64,000 bases of DNA from Chalara sp. BL73 (lineage: Eukaryota > Ascomycota > Leotiomycetes > Helotiales), in assembly GCA_918026815.1 (NCBI GenBank), contig CAKJVC010000083.1, forward strand, positions 248,001 to 312,000, written 5' to 3'. The notes under the pieces are model-generated. The model made no database searches and was not told the DNA's origin. It saw only the letters and a list, made by a program, of their open reading frames with translations. Below are positions 41,508 through 53,316 of the stretch, one piece after another; position 1 is the first letter of the stretch, and the number at the start of each line of letters is the position of its first letter. The position numbers were made by a program, and so were the translations under genes.

Positions 41508-42797
41508 AGTTGATGTCTCTTTAGGAGCTAATGGTAAGGGAGCTGTCTGATATAAATAAAATGGAAAAAGAGACCTTCATTTTAAGGAATCATCGCTCTC
41601 ACAGCCTTTAACCAGTAATTATATTTCAGATCCGGAACTACCACCGGAGATTGGAACGAATTCTTTATGCATCCAATTTAAACCTGAGCGATGACTGAGC
41701 TGCATCTGTCGCCCCATTCTGTGCTCGATATTACCCCTCAACTAGTCACAGTGTTCGCTCCCCTGCCTTCTGCCAGCTAGGTTTCACAGCATAACACTAT
41801 GATATGCAATACTTGTCACAAGCCTAACTAAAGCAATAGAGATATGTGGCTGCCAGCACGCGGCCAGCACGACACCTTCGAACTGAACCATGCCTGAAGA
41901 ATATTCTCAACCTAGGGCCTGTCCTGATATAAATTTCTTTGACAGCCTTCCCCTTGGCTTTAGATTCCCTGGTAATAGTTACAAACGCGTATTCTAAAGC
42001 TTTTACTTACGCCGCAACAGTTGTAAGTCCGGCGAGTACTTAATTAGAAAGCTTGCTTTCTTGCTAAAGTCAGGACTCAGTGTGTGGGTACATGTGACAC
42101 TCACCGGGGGGATGGGTGAATTCACAATCATGTGACTTAAAAAGGCGTGTCGCATAACTGTACTTTTGCACGGAGTGTTTACAGGCCCGCGCTTTAGCTT
42201 TGAGCGCAGTGATATAAGGGGCCTTGGGGGCTAAGCCCCCAAGGTTGACGTTTCTACAAGCTTCTTACTTTTCTACAGGGTATAACAATCGAAGCATGGA
42301 TGGAGGCCACGGCGCAGGAGCAGGGGGTGACGATCAGGGTATGAGGGGTTCAGAGCCGATATGGGGGAGAGTCGGAGTCGCCTATATAAAGGCCAGCTCC
42401 TACTCTCTACAGCTGTTCCTCATGTTTTTGTATCCTTTGTAGGTAGACCTATAAGGCAATCACTATCAGCCTATTGTACACACTCCCATATGCCTCTATT
42501 CTAGCCCGTGATTCCTTGCGTCGTTACACAGGCCTTTTCACGGACCGTTTACAAGCTATTTAGTGTGTTGGCTGCGAAAGCTGAGCGCGGCAAAGTAAGG
42601 GGGCTTGGGGGCTTAGCCCCCAATTTACAGGCTCTTGAATCTTTTACAGGCTTTTGACACTGCTGCTTTCGACTCTGAGCGCAGCTAAGTTTGAGGGCTT
42701 GCCCCCATATAAAACGTGATATCACTAATGAAAGCAGCCTTTCTATTCTCGATCGTTACGCCTAACGAGCGCCTTCATTCTAAGCTGCGGTCTATCG
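41508..42797. other. Intergenic, degraded repeats
   Basis: No gene supported. The palindrome-like string GGGGGCTTAGCCCCCAA or its variant occurs near 42225-42243 and 42600-42622, with a third shortened GGGCTTGCCCCC near 42698. These mark copies of one repeat. 42440-42530 matches 23300-23380 in reverse. Confidence 0.4.
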
Positions 42798-43018
42798 TGT
42801 AACAACTCAAGCTGAACAGGGATCTCGATCCGTGGATCTAGGTAGAAGGACTCACAGGTGTGAACAACTATCAATTGTCATAACTAAGAGAACAAGCTAC
42901 GGACAGAAGGAGGGAAGGAAAGCAGCGCTATATATACAGGAACTGGCCGGAGGCCAGTTTAGGCGATCTCTGGGGTGTCCGGTGCCAAGCTCCAGCAAAA
43001 AGGGCCAGGGCCGTGTCA
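42798..43018 (+). repeat. LTR family B copy
   Basis: TGTAACAACTCAAGCTGAAC ... CCAGGGCCGTGTCA, 221 bp. It cuts into a retrotransposon integrase fragment on its right. Confidence 0.8.
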
Positions 43019-43262
43019 GGTTTCAGTGATCCGAGGGTAGCTTCGTAGACTAACAAAGTTGGAATAATACTTTTGGGGCCAACCGAATCATTTAAAGCTT
43101 TAAAAGCTATTTGTAAAGCTATATTTTTGTCGATGTCGCGGATCTTAGTTGTAATGATTTGATAGGCTCGCCGTAAAGAGCCGTGATACCGTTCCACTAG
43201 TCCGACTGAGTTGTGAGCTTTAACTAGAGCGGTCTTGATCTAATGCCTATAATGCCAGCGAT
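43019..43262 (-). pseudogene. Retrotransposon integrase fragment
   Basis: The minus strand encodes KAHNSVGLVERYHGSLRRAY and LQIAFKALNDSVGP, then TLLVYEATLGSL. This is the end of the integrase core (conserved VERYH-PLRRAY and ND--GP---PTLLVFG) of LTR retrotransposons. It is bounded by family B LTRs on both sides and has no other retroelement domains. Confidence 0.75.
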
Positions 43263-43311
43263 TGTCACAACACTAGCCTTTTCTCGCTTGGAGCTTGGCT
43301 CCGGACACCAC
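43263..43311 (-). repeat. LTR family B, truncated by family C
   Basis: TGTCACAACACTAGCC ... TTGGCTCCGGACACCAC is the reverse start of family B. It stops abruptly where the family C LTR begins at 43312. Confidence 0.65.
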
Positions 43312-43536
43312 TGTCACGATCCCAATTCAGGCGCCAGTGATAGCAGTTTGTAAGGTCTCAATACGAGGATTCTAAACTAAAGAGAAAAGGTGTAACTACT
43401 GCTGGAACTGCCCTCATATAACCATGACCAGTTCCAGGGTCCTAGCTAGGCGAACCAATGAGCGTTCGCAGCTGTGGCGCGACATCTGACAGTGAATGCC
43501 AGATGCGCTGTGCACGTGATTTCTAGGACCGTGACG
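43312..43536 (+). repeat. LTR family C copy
   Basis: TGTCACGATCCCAATTCAGG ... CTAGGACCGTGACG, 225 bp. Nested in a family B LTR. A further family C 5' end lies inverted at 44741-44768. Confidence 0.75.
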
Positions 43537-44332
43537 TAAGACCCATAGATGACTTTTCGGGCTTGGATATCTTATTCTTCAGGATGGAGAAAGTTTGGAG
43601 ATTGTGACTGAAGGCCGAGCATATTTACCACAACTCGAATCCGGTTTACTTATTATCGCAAAACTTACCTCGAATGATATTTTACCCGTTATATTCTGCA
43701 TCGCAACCAGAACTGCTTGGTTCTGGCTTTACCCAACACGTGCTTAACAGCTTGTCAGATAGTGACAGCAAAAGCTCTGGTGGTGTTTCCCTCAATGCCA
43801 GGCATTATTGAAATGGACTGGCAATTGGTCCCGGAAGTGGGAAGGTGATAGCCGAGCTGATTCTCGGGAAGAGGCCTTCCATAGATACTTCCCCTTTTGT
43901 GTTGCCATCTAGTAGTTGAGGAGGACTACTTTAATCGAATGGCTATGTACTTGAGCTATTCATTCCGTGTGGCGGAGATTCAGGGTTCCAAGAAGGAAGG
44001 AAATAGCGGAGATGGACGTGTGGGGTGGTATTCCTATCGATTCAGGGAGTTTACAAAGTATGCAATGTACGATTGATTGATCTCTGAAGTTTTCTACATA
44101 CAGGAAGCAAGCTCTTCTTATATGTAAGAGGAGTGCGTAAGTTGTTACGAATGATAACAACCCAGCTCTTGGGAGCCGCGTAGGGAGAGTAAGTGGCAAA
44201 CTATAGTTCCTGGTTCGACAATCCCACAGTCCCGTGTTTTACTTGTTTTCTCTGAGCAGGATTTTGCTTCATTGTGTTTTTCATTCTGTAGTTCGGAAAT
44301 ACAATCATCAAATATTCCTTTGAGGTTATTAG
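43537..44332. other. Intergenic, no gene seen
   Basis: Short open frames only and none with recognisable content. No repeat end identified. Confidence 0.3.
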
Positions 44333-44730
44333 TGTTGGTATGTTAGTCACGACAAAGGGATTTTGTGGGTCCTGAGTCAATGGGGGGTGAATAAAGGATT
44401 CTGGTCACATGACCCACATGTAGCATATAAAATGTCAGAAATAGGAGGTATTAAGCAGGGAATCAATTAGAGGATCTGTGAGGGTATCACGGCGATGGAA
44501 TACAGGCTTGGAATAGCGATATGATTGTGATTCTATTTTCTACAATTACGGCTGTAATCTGTGTGCGTGCGTGAGCTGCTCTAGCTCCTTGGCATACTCA
44601 CGTAAGCCGATTCCTGACATAAAAGAACGCATTGTTGTAGTAGCAACAATCATGAACAATTTACCACGTTCTGCTTACCAGCAACCACGTAACAAGTACG
44701 CGGAGTTGCTACAAGTAGAGTGGTACCTCA
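44333..44730 (+). repeat. LTR family F, long copy
   Basis: TGTTGGTATGTTAGTCACG ... GTGGTACCTCA, 398 bp, flanked by ATTAG and ATTAC (4 of 5 match). It contains about 190 bp in the middle that are missing from the copy at 19456-19652. An inverted family C 5' end follows at 44741-44768. Confidence 0.75.
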
Positions 44731-44933
44731 ATTACAAATAGCTATCACTGGCGCCTGTATTGGGATCATGGCAATTTCATGGTCCACGAATGCTAGAAAT
44801 GTATGTTCTCGGCTCTAATTGCCTTTTGGTAGCGCCACATTGCAGCCTCATCGTAGCTATATTTTTCTGGCCCCAGGCGTCATTTATATTAGTCGCAAAT
44901 ATGAGGGGTTGAAACAACTCCGAAAGTGATTCT

Positions 44934-47900
44934 CTATCTAATTTTGGTCTTACTGTATGTAGTCCTCCAACTGGTTGTCCACGACAATAACCCAGGCTGC
45001 TCTTTCAAAGTCTTAGGCGTGACCCTCTCCTCATCGATCAAGCAGTATTGACCCATGCCATTCACAACCCCGCTTTCACCCCGCTCAATCCACCAGCCAA
45101 TTTTATTTTGCAGCGAAGACAGCACATGGCCACCGAAAAGCCGAGCAATATAAACCATAACCATTAGTATTATAACCGTGAGCAGAAATGACTTAGGACT
45201 TAGTGTGAATGGTATGACTTCTTGTTGCATGCTAAAGATAACAGCACCAAGCACGACTGGATAGAGGAACTGGGATCACGGGTTAGTATTATGACACAAT
45301 TTTTCTCTGGAAATAAATACCAAGAGGGCAAAGGACGCGGTGATTAGGTTCTTGTCGGCTGCTTCCTTTATATCAAGGGTCAAGCGTAATTTCAGCTGTA
45401 TTTCAGTTGTGAGCGAAAACTATCAACACTGGCAAGCTCGGTGCTAATTTTGCATTAACTCACATTTTCTCGATAATCGGAACACTTCTTAATAAGCACA
45501 ACAATTTCCTCTTGGTATTTGTCAAGCTGACTAAATATTGCTTTGATGTTATGCATTGAGCGATGACGTGATATAATTGATTTCGTAGCAGGGTATTCGT
45601 CAAAGTACCCAATATCCCCATCATCGGAGCTGAACGTCTGCCATGCCTTGACTGTAAGTAAAGTAACATCGTGAATTTTCCCTAGAAGACCCATCATTTT
45701 CAGAGTCCAATCGAAGGCTACTTTCATTTCTGCAGTTTGATTCTGTGTCGTGCCAGGTCGCCGTGATAAAGTGGATGGATGGTCATTCATCTACTCGATA
45801 AGTCAGCATTTAAACGGATGCGCATCTATCATATAAGCAAGGACTAGATATCTTACATATTGGGTGACTACAATTTCCAGCTTCCGTATCAGATTCTCAT
45901 ATTCGTCTCTGATTCGCCTGATACGAATTTCGAACACTCTGACCCAGTAGTCGCGTGGCTCCCGGATAGGATATTTAGCATGGATCTCTCCTGCGGCGAT
46001 TTGATCGAAATCCATATCATATTCCGATGCATCGTCCAGCAGGCCGTCAACCTCAGCATCAACGAATCCGTATCCGGTCCATCGCCAGTTGTCCGTTCCA
46101 GTAACAACACAAGAGATTTGCGCTTCCTGAAGGCTCCATACTTCATTTGGTTCCGTGGGATAAATATCGAAGCTAAAAACATCTAGTTTTAAGAACGAAA
46201 GATCTGTCCAGCCTCTATCAGGCTTTTTATTGTCATGAGCCTTGTAAGGTGGTGTAAACTTCCCTAAAATGAAGAATGGTAGATGTAGTTCTAGCTTGAA
46301 TGTAAGACATCCTATAGAAGGGATATTTACGGCAATAGAAGGCTGGAATCTAAGATGTTTGCAGATAGCATTTCGCAGAGCGTGAGCATCGAGTGATGAT
46401 ACCGTAGCTGCGAGAGCTTGAATGTAGGCTGGACTCAGGTCCGTAATATAAATCAATCTTCTTGCGGCATCGGGCAAATTCTCGTGGTTAAAACGTGGTT
46501 GACCTAAGGCTCGAAGTGCGCCAGTGGCTGTCAATGGGTTCTCGTGCTCCCTTACTTCTCCACTCTTTTTTAAGTCTGGAAAATTGTTTCTCTCGTCAAG
46601 CCACAAAGACCTCTGGCTTCCTGCCAAGCCCTGCCCACCTTCAACAGCTTCGAGACTTGTACCCCGGCAAAACGTTACTAAACCTTCGGCTTCTACAGGG
46701 GTCACGGTACCCTGGGAGTTTGTAAAAAAGATTCCAAGATCATCGCTATCGGCGTCTAGCTTCTTCCTAGTTTGAGCGAGGCTTTGCTCATTACTGATCC
46801 TACAGGGCGTGGAAAATTCCCTGCACCAACTATTGCAAAAGCGGGTATTCCGACTTTTCCGATTTTCCTTCTTGCGACGGCCCGTCTGGCTCGAGCCCCG
46901 TGACATTGCGACTTGCGTTGGTGAGCATCCCTGCACTCGAGGCAGCATATTATCGCCGGCATCGATTCCTACTGACTGACTGATAGGGTCTGCTAATGTC
47001 CAACCATCGCCAAAATGAAGATTCAAGTCATCAAGGATTTCGTAAAATGGAATGATGTATGCGAATCCATCCTCAGGCGCACCAGCTATAATGTGTCCCA
47101 AGACATCTCCAGTTAAAAGGTCTACTACCCAAGACCCACAGAGTCCGTTCTGAAGAGTCCCCTCCATAAAGACAGTCCATAGCTGCTGGGACAACATGCC
47201 TTGTGCTGGCTGCATGAATGATGATGTGGCTAAAAGCCGACCAGCTACAGGCCCGGTTGTAGTATGCACTACTACCTTTATTGATCGAGGTTCCCGTGGA
47301 ACCGAAGTTGGAGTTCTTTGTAAGTTATTTCCCAATGCAGTTGACCGCAGCGTTTTTACTATCGAATCTGACAACTCAAACAATGAGTAGTCCAGAGCAA
47401 GCGTGCCACCGTTCGCTGAAGAGATAGTAGGACCGCTTATATCGCAAACCTGGTGAAGATTCGCAGATTGGGTAACATCTGGAGCAGCTGTTGTCGCATG
47501 TGATTCTTGGTTATGACGTAATTCAGCAATTTGCGTACTGTCTTCATCCTGATCGTTGCCAATCGCAACGTTCCCGAAGTCATGATACCTCCGGCTATTG
47601 GCTCTGCTAGGTACAGTGGTGGCGTTCGATGACGGTTTGGTGGTCGGGGACGCGAGAGGGCTTAGTATATGTGGGCTGGTTGTCCATATATCGCTTCCAT
47701 TGCTCAATGAGCAATCATTGGCACCAGATAGAGTCGAATTAGGTGCTATGCTTCCCGGACTCGTAACATCCACTAATTTTTCATCTTCCTCCTCAGAGTC
47801 GCTGATTTCATCAACGTCGAAGATATAATCTCTTGCAGGAATTGTTTCGGGAAATCTGTCGGTCCAAAATTTCTCGAAAGGGTGCGCAACAGATGTCATG

Positions 47901-48463
47901 AAGACTTTGCCGTTGCATTGGACTAGACCGCCCCCAGTTGCTACAAGAGTTTGACCTCGTTCCTTCAGGAATATGCTTGCACCCATAATACAAGTGGATG
48001 GAAAGAAAAGAGAGATCTGCTGAAGCTGAGCATTGTTTGAGATTAGTTCGCTTTCATGAAGTCCAAGTGTTTTGATTACACTCGATTTGCAGCCTGGAGG
48101 GCGGTCAATATCCATAGTGACAAAACCTGGATATTTATCAAGCAAGGTGCTTTCTTTGATAAGTGTCCTCAACCTTTGCCTAGAACCAGGTTCGCATGAG
48201 ATGAATGTAATTGTTGGATTAGCCGTTTCTCTTCTCCGTCCAACCATGTACAACGACCAAACAACGTCTTTCGGTAAAGATTCGCAGGTCTGATCGATGT
48301 ATTTGCTAATATCGTCTTGCAGAGTATTAAACACGGCTCTTGCCTTTCCTTTTGCTTCCCAACAACAGCAATCACGACCGAGCTTGTCGCGACCAATCGT
48401 TGCCAAATAAACGCCTGTTGATTCCTGGGAGTCTGGCCAGCGATGCCTTTTCGTAAAGGGCAT
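44934..48463 (-). CDS. Cys-type chymotrypsin-like protease/CorA-like membrane protein
   Basis: Four exons: 45857-48463, 45464-45790, 45321-45395 and 44934-45269. All junctions are phase 0 and give 1114 aa. Residues ~155-470 form a trypsin-like fold: SVAHPF (His194), LALDYSLFEL (Asp358) and NGLCGSWVVD, with Cys442 where serine proteases have Ser, then GHIIAG and AYIIPFYEIL. A Ser/Thr-rich acidic insert (~215-340) separates the lobes. The C-terminal half has the SLDAHALRNAICKHL and TFKLELHLPFF blocks of fungal CorA-like proteins and ends with two hydrophobic helices (LYPVVLGAVIFSM; LLTVIILMVMVYIARLF). It is probably a membrane-tethered regulator. Neither transport nor proteolysis is proven. Divergent from 48936. 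Confidence 0.75.
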
Positions 48464-48935
48464 CGTATACAGTCGAGCCTTGGGCGATAAAGTGAGTTGG
48501 CATTTACATTACGGCTAGTGAATGTTGTAAGATCAAGGTCTCGCTCGAAAGATTCGCCTCAAATTTAATGGTTGCATCAGGCACCCCATGACAAGCTTGC
48601 CACGTAGTTTGAAACATATCATGCGTCTCAATTCAAATGCTGAAGTGACACAGGTGGCTTTGCCAGCACCAAGGCGGCAAGGGTCTCCATTTTCGAGAGC
48701 CACTCGGCCATCCCCATCATGTGCGCTACGCAGCCTCACCACACTTTGCGCTTGTAGCGGCAAAGGCTAAAAGATTAGCTGCCGGCTACTCAAGTCGCTC
48801 AAGATTTTAAGTTTGAGAATGTCTTTCTTTTCTTCGGAAGACTGGAAGCAAAACCCAGCAGTAATTCAACTTTCAAATTTTATTTTCCTCCGCAAGTCCT
48901 TCATTTTCCGTTTTCACTTCGGGTTGAATCGAAAA

Positions 48936-50077
48936 ATGACGGCTAAACACAGTTTTCGGTTTAATGACTCAATCCAGCGGGTGGTGCATGGAAGCCCTCG
49001 GTTCAAGCGGGATATTGCATTAAATTTGTGGGATTTCGACATCAACAAAGCTCCATTGCCTTATACCTCTTTTAGTCTTGAAGCATACTTCAAATACCAG
49101 ACTCAACAAGCCGATCTTTTCATGCACGATAACGGCCAGCACGTTTTCGTCAGGACCTATCAGCATGTTATTCTGATCTCACAGATTCTTAAGGACAACC
49201 TCGACCGAACTCAAACGCAAGAGAAGATGCGTCTTCAAATCTTCCATAATAATGACCAAGACCAAAACCAAGATAAAGTTTTAAATACTTCATTAGATCT
49301 TGTCGCTCGTTTACTCCTGATGGTCGAGGTTGGAAATGTTCCAAATGGGTTTTCTGGGAATAGCCCTCTGAGGTGGGAGCAGGGAACATTGAGCCAGTTT
49401 CTTGCGATTCATTTTGCGCCACCAGCAACGCTATTGCAAGAACGAGTAAAGCTAGGAAGAATCTTTACAGGAAGGAATATCGAGCGAATCGCAGGAATCA
49501 AGATAAGGTGGACGAACAATCTCGCGGATCACCTTCGGCTTTTCGATTCTGAGGACGAAACAGTAGTGAATATTTTCCACCATGCGTCTTTTCTTATTAT
49601 GCAGCAAGAGAAGTAATATCAAGCCCTTTATGTAGCATTCGTATCGCTAACCTTACCAGTGCTCTAAAGCCACCCAGCACTGGCGCTTGGTTTCCTCAAG
49701 GCTTAATTGTGGAGACAATTCGCACTTTAGCTTTGCTCTTTCCAAGATCAGACAAGGCTACAGCCGCTTGGTTCAAAAGAATAGCTATCACACATCACCT
49801 TGATCTGAACGCTTGTCTCTGTCCTCACCTGAGGGCAGAAGACCGACAAATTGACAAGTTCAACTTCTGGCGGGAACGCCTTGTCCTACTAAAGCAGGCC
49901 TTTGACGAAGCAGAGCCAAACAGTTGGAGTCAGTGGTGGCACGATAAGAGAAGAGGGGTGCATCGATATCCTTTGCTTCTGGCAGCTGCCGCGCTGCTGC
50001 TCACATTTGTTATTGGTCTCGCTCAGGTAGTTGAGGGTGGCTTGCAGGTCTATAAAGCGTTTAGCCCCCCGAAATAA
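48936..50077 (+). CDS. Conserved fungal tail-anchored protein, unknown function
   Basis: Exons 48936-49612 and 49660-50077, intron 49613-49659 (GTAATA, CGCTAAC branch, TACCAG), 364 aa. The protein has an ALNLWDFDINKAPLPY-type N-terminal block, a middle helical region and a C-terminal RQIDKFNFWRERLVLLKQ segment before WWHDKR and one TM helix (LLLAAAALLLTFVIGLAQ). The family is common in filamentous ascomycetes with no assigned role. I chose the ATG at 48936 because the preceding in-frame codons (from 48819) are low-complexity and do not match the family start. Head-to-head with the CorA-like gene (473 bp between starts), which also encodes a membrane protein, so joint function is conceivable. 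Confidence 0.75.
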
Positions 50078-50606
50078 GTCTCAAAACAAGCTAGTGCTGT
50101 ATTCTGATCTGGTTTTTGTCTCCTTGCGTCATACGCTAAAGTAGACAATGGAGGCTGGTATTGCTGTCGGGGACGACATTAAATGGGGCCGGTTAAACTT
50201 CCTACGTGTCCACTCCTTGCGGGCTAATTTCTCACAGTCCAGTAATAGAACTCCACGTAGTCTGGGCAACGACAGAAGTTTGCTCGGCTAATTTTACAAG
50301 CCTTTGGTAGGCATTCAGCCACAGTAACTTCACATTTTACATATGGTCGCAAAGCCTAGGCAAAACAGTAATGCCGGACGAAGTTTTGTGGTCCGGGGTA
50401 TAGCATAGAAGTCAGTAATAATACGGTTGGCATTTAAATATGTCCAGCTGCAAGCAGTATTACCATATCACCAGTGGTGGTCATAATTGAAGGTCCGACT
50501 ACACTTACCTCCAGGGGTCAGTTTAGACGGATGGCCAAGCCTGTTTCGCACCCTACCAGAACCTGATACAGCTGTGAAAAAAACGTAGAAAAGGGAGTAT
50601 AGCATA
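50078..50606. other. Intergenic, no gene seen
   Basis: No coding signal or repeat identified apart from the flanking elements. Confidence 0.3.
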
Positions 50607-50687
50607 AGTCTGAGTACAGAGGTTGACGGTGCGTAAAACAGCGACCAACCCCCCTGTTTTGGCCTCCCAAACCGCTGTACTAAGACT
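50607..50687. mobile_element. Tiny pogo/mariner-type element between TA dinucleotides
   Basis: An 81-bp stretch with inverted ends (AGTCTGAGTACAG and CTGTACTAAGACT) flanked by TA on both sides. One end continues as CAGCGACC...CCAAACCGCTGTAC, related to 17213-17266. It is compatible with a deletion derivative of a Tc1-mariner/Fot1 transposon, which inserts at TA. Confidence 0.6.
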
Positions 50688-50707
50688 TAATTATGGAGTA
50701 ATATAAT

Positions 50708-50929
50708 TGTTTGTATCACAGAAAGTGATACTTCGTATGATGACTTGCAATGGCTTAAGTCGGTTACCCACGGGGCACGTAGCACCGCGATCTCAGTGCA
50801 GTGCTATTATGCTCGTTGCAGGTGGTTGACTTGTTCTTGAATTGTTCTAAGTGCTAATCTACGTACGAGAGCTATAATACATCCATATGGTCCGTGCGTC
50901 GCGGTGTGTGCTATTCACTCATACCAACA
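50708..50929 (-). repeat. LTR family D copy
   Basis: About 222 bp, nearly identical to 7152-7374 over the full length. No 5-bp duplication is visible here, unlike the 7152 copy. Confidence 0.75.
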
Positions 50930-51811
50930 GATATGTACTCTGCCAGAGACTAAGTTGGTGGCCGCATGCGTGAACACTAAGTAACATGCTTGAACACCCA
51001 CACTTGATGCCAGATCGAGCCTTCTCTACGAGGCATTGGAGAAGACCGCCATGACGAAGAAGACCCCCCCCGTGGGACCAAAACACTAACATTTGGTGGT
51101 ACATGGAACCTCCCCGAGAAACTGGTGTTTAGATACTAACTCGAGCACCAATGAACATGCTCAAAGAATGGCAATTGGTGCCAGATTTAGCCTCCCTGAG
51201 AAGCACCTGCTTAGCCGCTCGCATTCTGTAGGTCATTCACCCTTTGTTCCAGTCCATCGTGTTGACCAAGAGAAAACAGCCACCCCGCGCTATTTACTTA
51301 TTCTCGGTTATTGCTCGTCAGCCCCTTTCTGCTCCCGAAAGCAGGGATCAGCCGCAGCTCATGCAATGCATGCTTTTCGGATCTAACGAGAGCTGGAAAC
51401 AATGGGCATCACAACCGGCAGCAAAACACATATTGGCCTTTCGCGACCCCGCCGGTTCCCCATCTCGAAAACAAACAGGCATTGAGAGGGTATATTTCTT
51501 GTGCCTCTCATATGCCGGAACGATTTGCGTTGGCGCGTGGCGAGAATTTCGATGATGGGACCCGACGCGGAGAGTCGGAGCTTCACACATTTCGGAGAGC
51601 AATTCGCCAGGGAAATCGCAAGAACAATCGGCAGAACGCTTGGGCAAGGATACTTTGGTTAAGAAGATGGAATTACTGTTGCACTGGTATAGCTGTTTGT
51701 AAGGATGGCTCATTCATATAAACATCACATCTATGATGCAACTATCTAAGTAGGAAATCTATACGCGGTAGCTATACAAGTCAAAACATTGCAGGATTAG
51801 GAGGCAACATC
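50930..51811. other. Intergenic, no gene seen
   Basis: Contains an imperfect direct repeat (50984-51035 and 51154-51205, TGCCAGAT--AGCCT) and a C-run near 51063. No coding frame recognised. Confidence 0.3.
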
Positions 51812-52732
51812 CTATACAATTACAGACAGCTCATTCCGATCCATCTCCCTCTTCAGCATGCAGATGCAGCTCGCCACGACGAACGCCTCGACTTCTTTGG
51901 CCTCGGCTTCTTTCCCGCCCGCCCACGGCCTCAGATCAAGCATCAGCCTGCCCCCGTTTCCGGCCATAGACCTGGTCGTTCCGGGGGTTCGAAGCTGGGC
52001 ATTCCGCACAAGCTGCGCGACGCGGGTGCGCTTCTTTTCTTGCCTGCCTCCAGCCGCAACGACCACATCAACCTTCTCGAGAACCAAAAGCGAGTCCGCG
52101 TCGCAAGCTTCCTTTCGCTCGCTGCGGCTGCCGTATCGCCACTCAAAGGTCCCATACGGGGTCACCATGCGCTGCGTGCGCGAGATCAGAGAGAGGCGCC
52201 GGACCTCGACCTCTTCGCAGCGCAAGTTTTCGCCATAAATGGCATCTTCGACCGAGGTTTGAGCGCCGGGAGGAAAGATGCGCATCTTGATGGGTTTGCT
52301 GGGACACCAGCGATAGGTTGTTGAAACGAGAGGCGCGGCTGGGTTCGAGCCGTCGACCAGAGCGCAAGAGCTGGAGTTCTGTTTGAGGCGAAGCGAGAGG
52401 TACTGCGGCGCTTGCGATCCGAATTCATATGGCGAAGAACCCGGACGTACGCGGAGGACGGGAATGGGACCCAGTCCTTCGCAAAGGGGCGAGTAGCCAG
52501 AGCTAACACCTCTGGCTTGGATCTGTAGCTGAGTCGTGCTATCGAAGCCAGCCCACGACGCAAAGTTACTCGCGGAGTTGTGATTAGTTGCCTCCGTGTA
52601 CGCTGGTGGAGGGCCTGATTCTGCGTTTGATAATGAGGACGTCTCGAAAGCGTCGAGAGTCTTTCCATTGAATTTTGATTGCTGGCTGCCAGCGGGCATT
52701 GAGCCGGTCGCAGGAGTTGTGCGCAATGACAT
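51812..52732 (-). CDS. Conserved fungal protein of unknown function
   Basis: 306 aa, single exon. It has a low-complexity N-terminus rich in Ser, Thr and Pro with a PPPAYTEATN motif. The body contains STTYRWCPSKPIKMRIF, YGTFEWRYGSRSERKEACD, DSLLVLEK, RVAQLVRN and AGNGGRLMLDL blocks, ending in a hydrophobic helix (VEAFVVASCICMLKREMDR). These blocks recur in a widely conserved but uncharacterised ascomycete family. The pattern of β-strand-like segments followed by a C-terminal helix is reminiscent of tubby/scramblase-like folds, but that is a guess. Codon use is more GC-rich than in the neighbouring HET and NLR genes, as in housekeeping genes. Confidence 0.75.
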   Translation of the reverse strand: MSLRTTPATGSMPAGSQQSKFNGKTLDAFETSSLSNAESGPPPAYTEATNHNSASNFASWAGFDSTTQLQIQARGVSSGYSPLCEGLGPIPVLRVRPGSSPYEFGSQAPQYLSLRLKQNSSSCALVDGSNPAAPLVSTTYRWCPSKPIKMRIFPPGAQTSVEDAIYGENLRCEEVEVRRLSLISRTQRMVTPYGTFEWRYGSRSERKEACDADSLLVLEKVDVVVAAGGRQEKKRTRVAQLVRNAQLRTPGTTRSMAGNGGRLMLDLRPWAGGKEAEAKEVEAFVVASCICMLKREMDRNELSVIV

Positions 52733-53316
52733 GTAGATGTGTTGTGGATTGATGTCTTGCTTGCTTCTGCTAGATGGAACGGTTGGAGAAATAAATTGTG
52801 ATTTATGAGGTTTCTTGTGCAGCTAGTTATACTCACTGTCGCAACCTCTATCGTGGCGGAGCTTGCTTCCATCATAGCGAAGCGAGCGCTGCATTTTACC
52901 CGATTTGGCATTTTGCAGGATCCCTGTCACGGTTTCGCCGAACCTCACGGAGAGGGGTGACGCATTTCGGAGAATTCATTTAACCTTGTTATTATTCTAA
53001 TATATCCTTTCAATAGATCGTCGAGCTAAGATTTATGTATAGGCCATATTCTAGAGTATACTACGGGTTTTTAACTAAAACTGCCCGATAATAAGTGGCA
53101 GGGAATATCCAATGTGCATATGAAGCTGAATCTTCGCCTCTGACCACTGATTTTCTTTGCCTGAATTCTGGCATGGATTGACAGATTATCACAAAGCATC
53201 GCCATCTCTTCTATTGTCGAGCGAAACTGGTCATCGCCTAGTTATCAAGTCGAGGCCGGAATCGCGCCAAGGCTGCCCACCAAGAGACGGATGAATGCGC
53301 TGGTTCACCGGCCGAC
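52733..53316. other. Intergenic, no gene seen
   Basis: Promoter side of the unknown conserved gene and 3' side of the transcription factor gene. No feature supported. Confidence 0.3.

Noticed and set aside
51244..51721. Overlapping plus-strand frames of 100-136 aa
   Set aside because: Several mutually overlapping frames, none with a domain, splice signal or typical composition.
52040..52324. Plus and minus frames across the conserved gene at 51812
   Set aside because: Shadow frames in GC-rich coding sequence.
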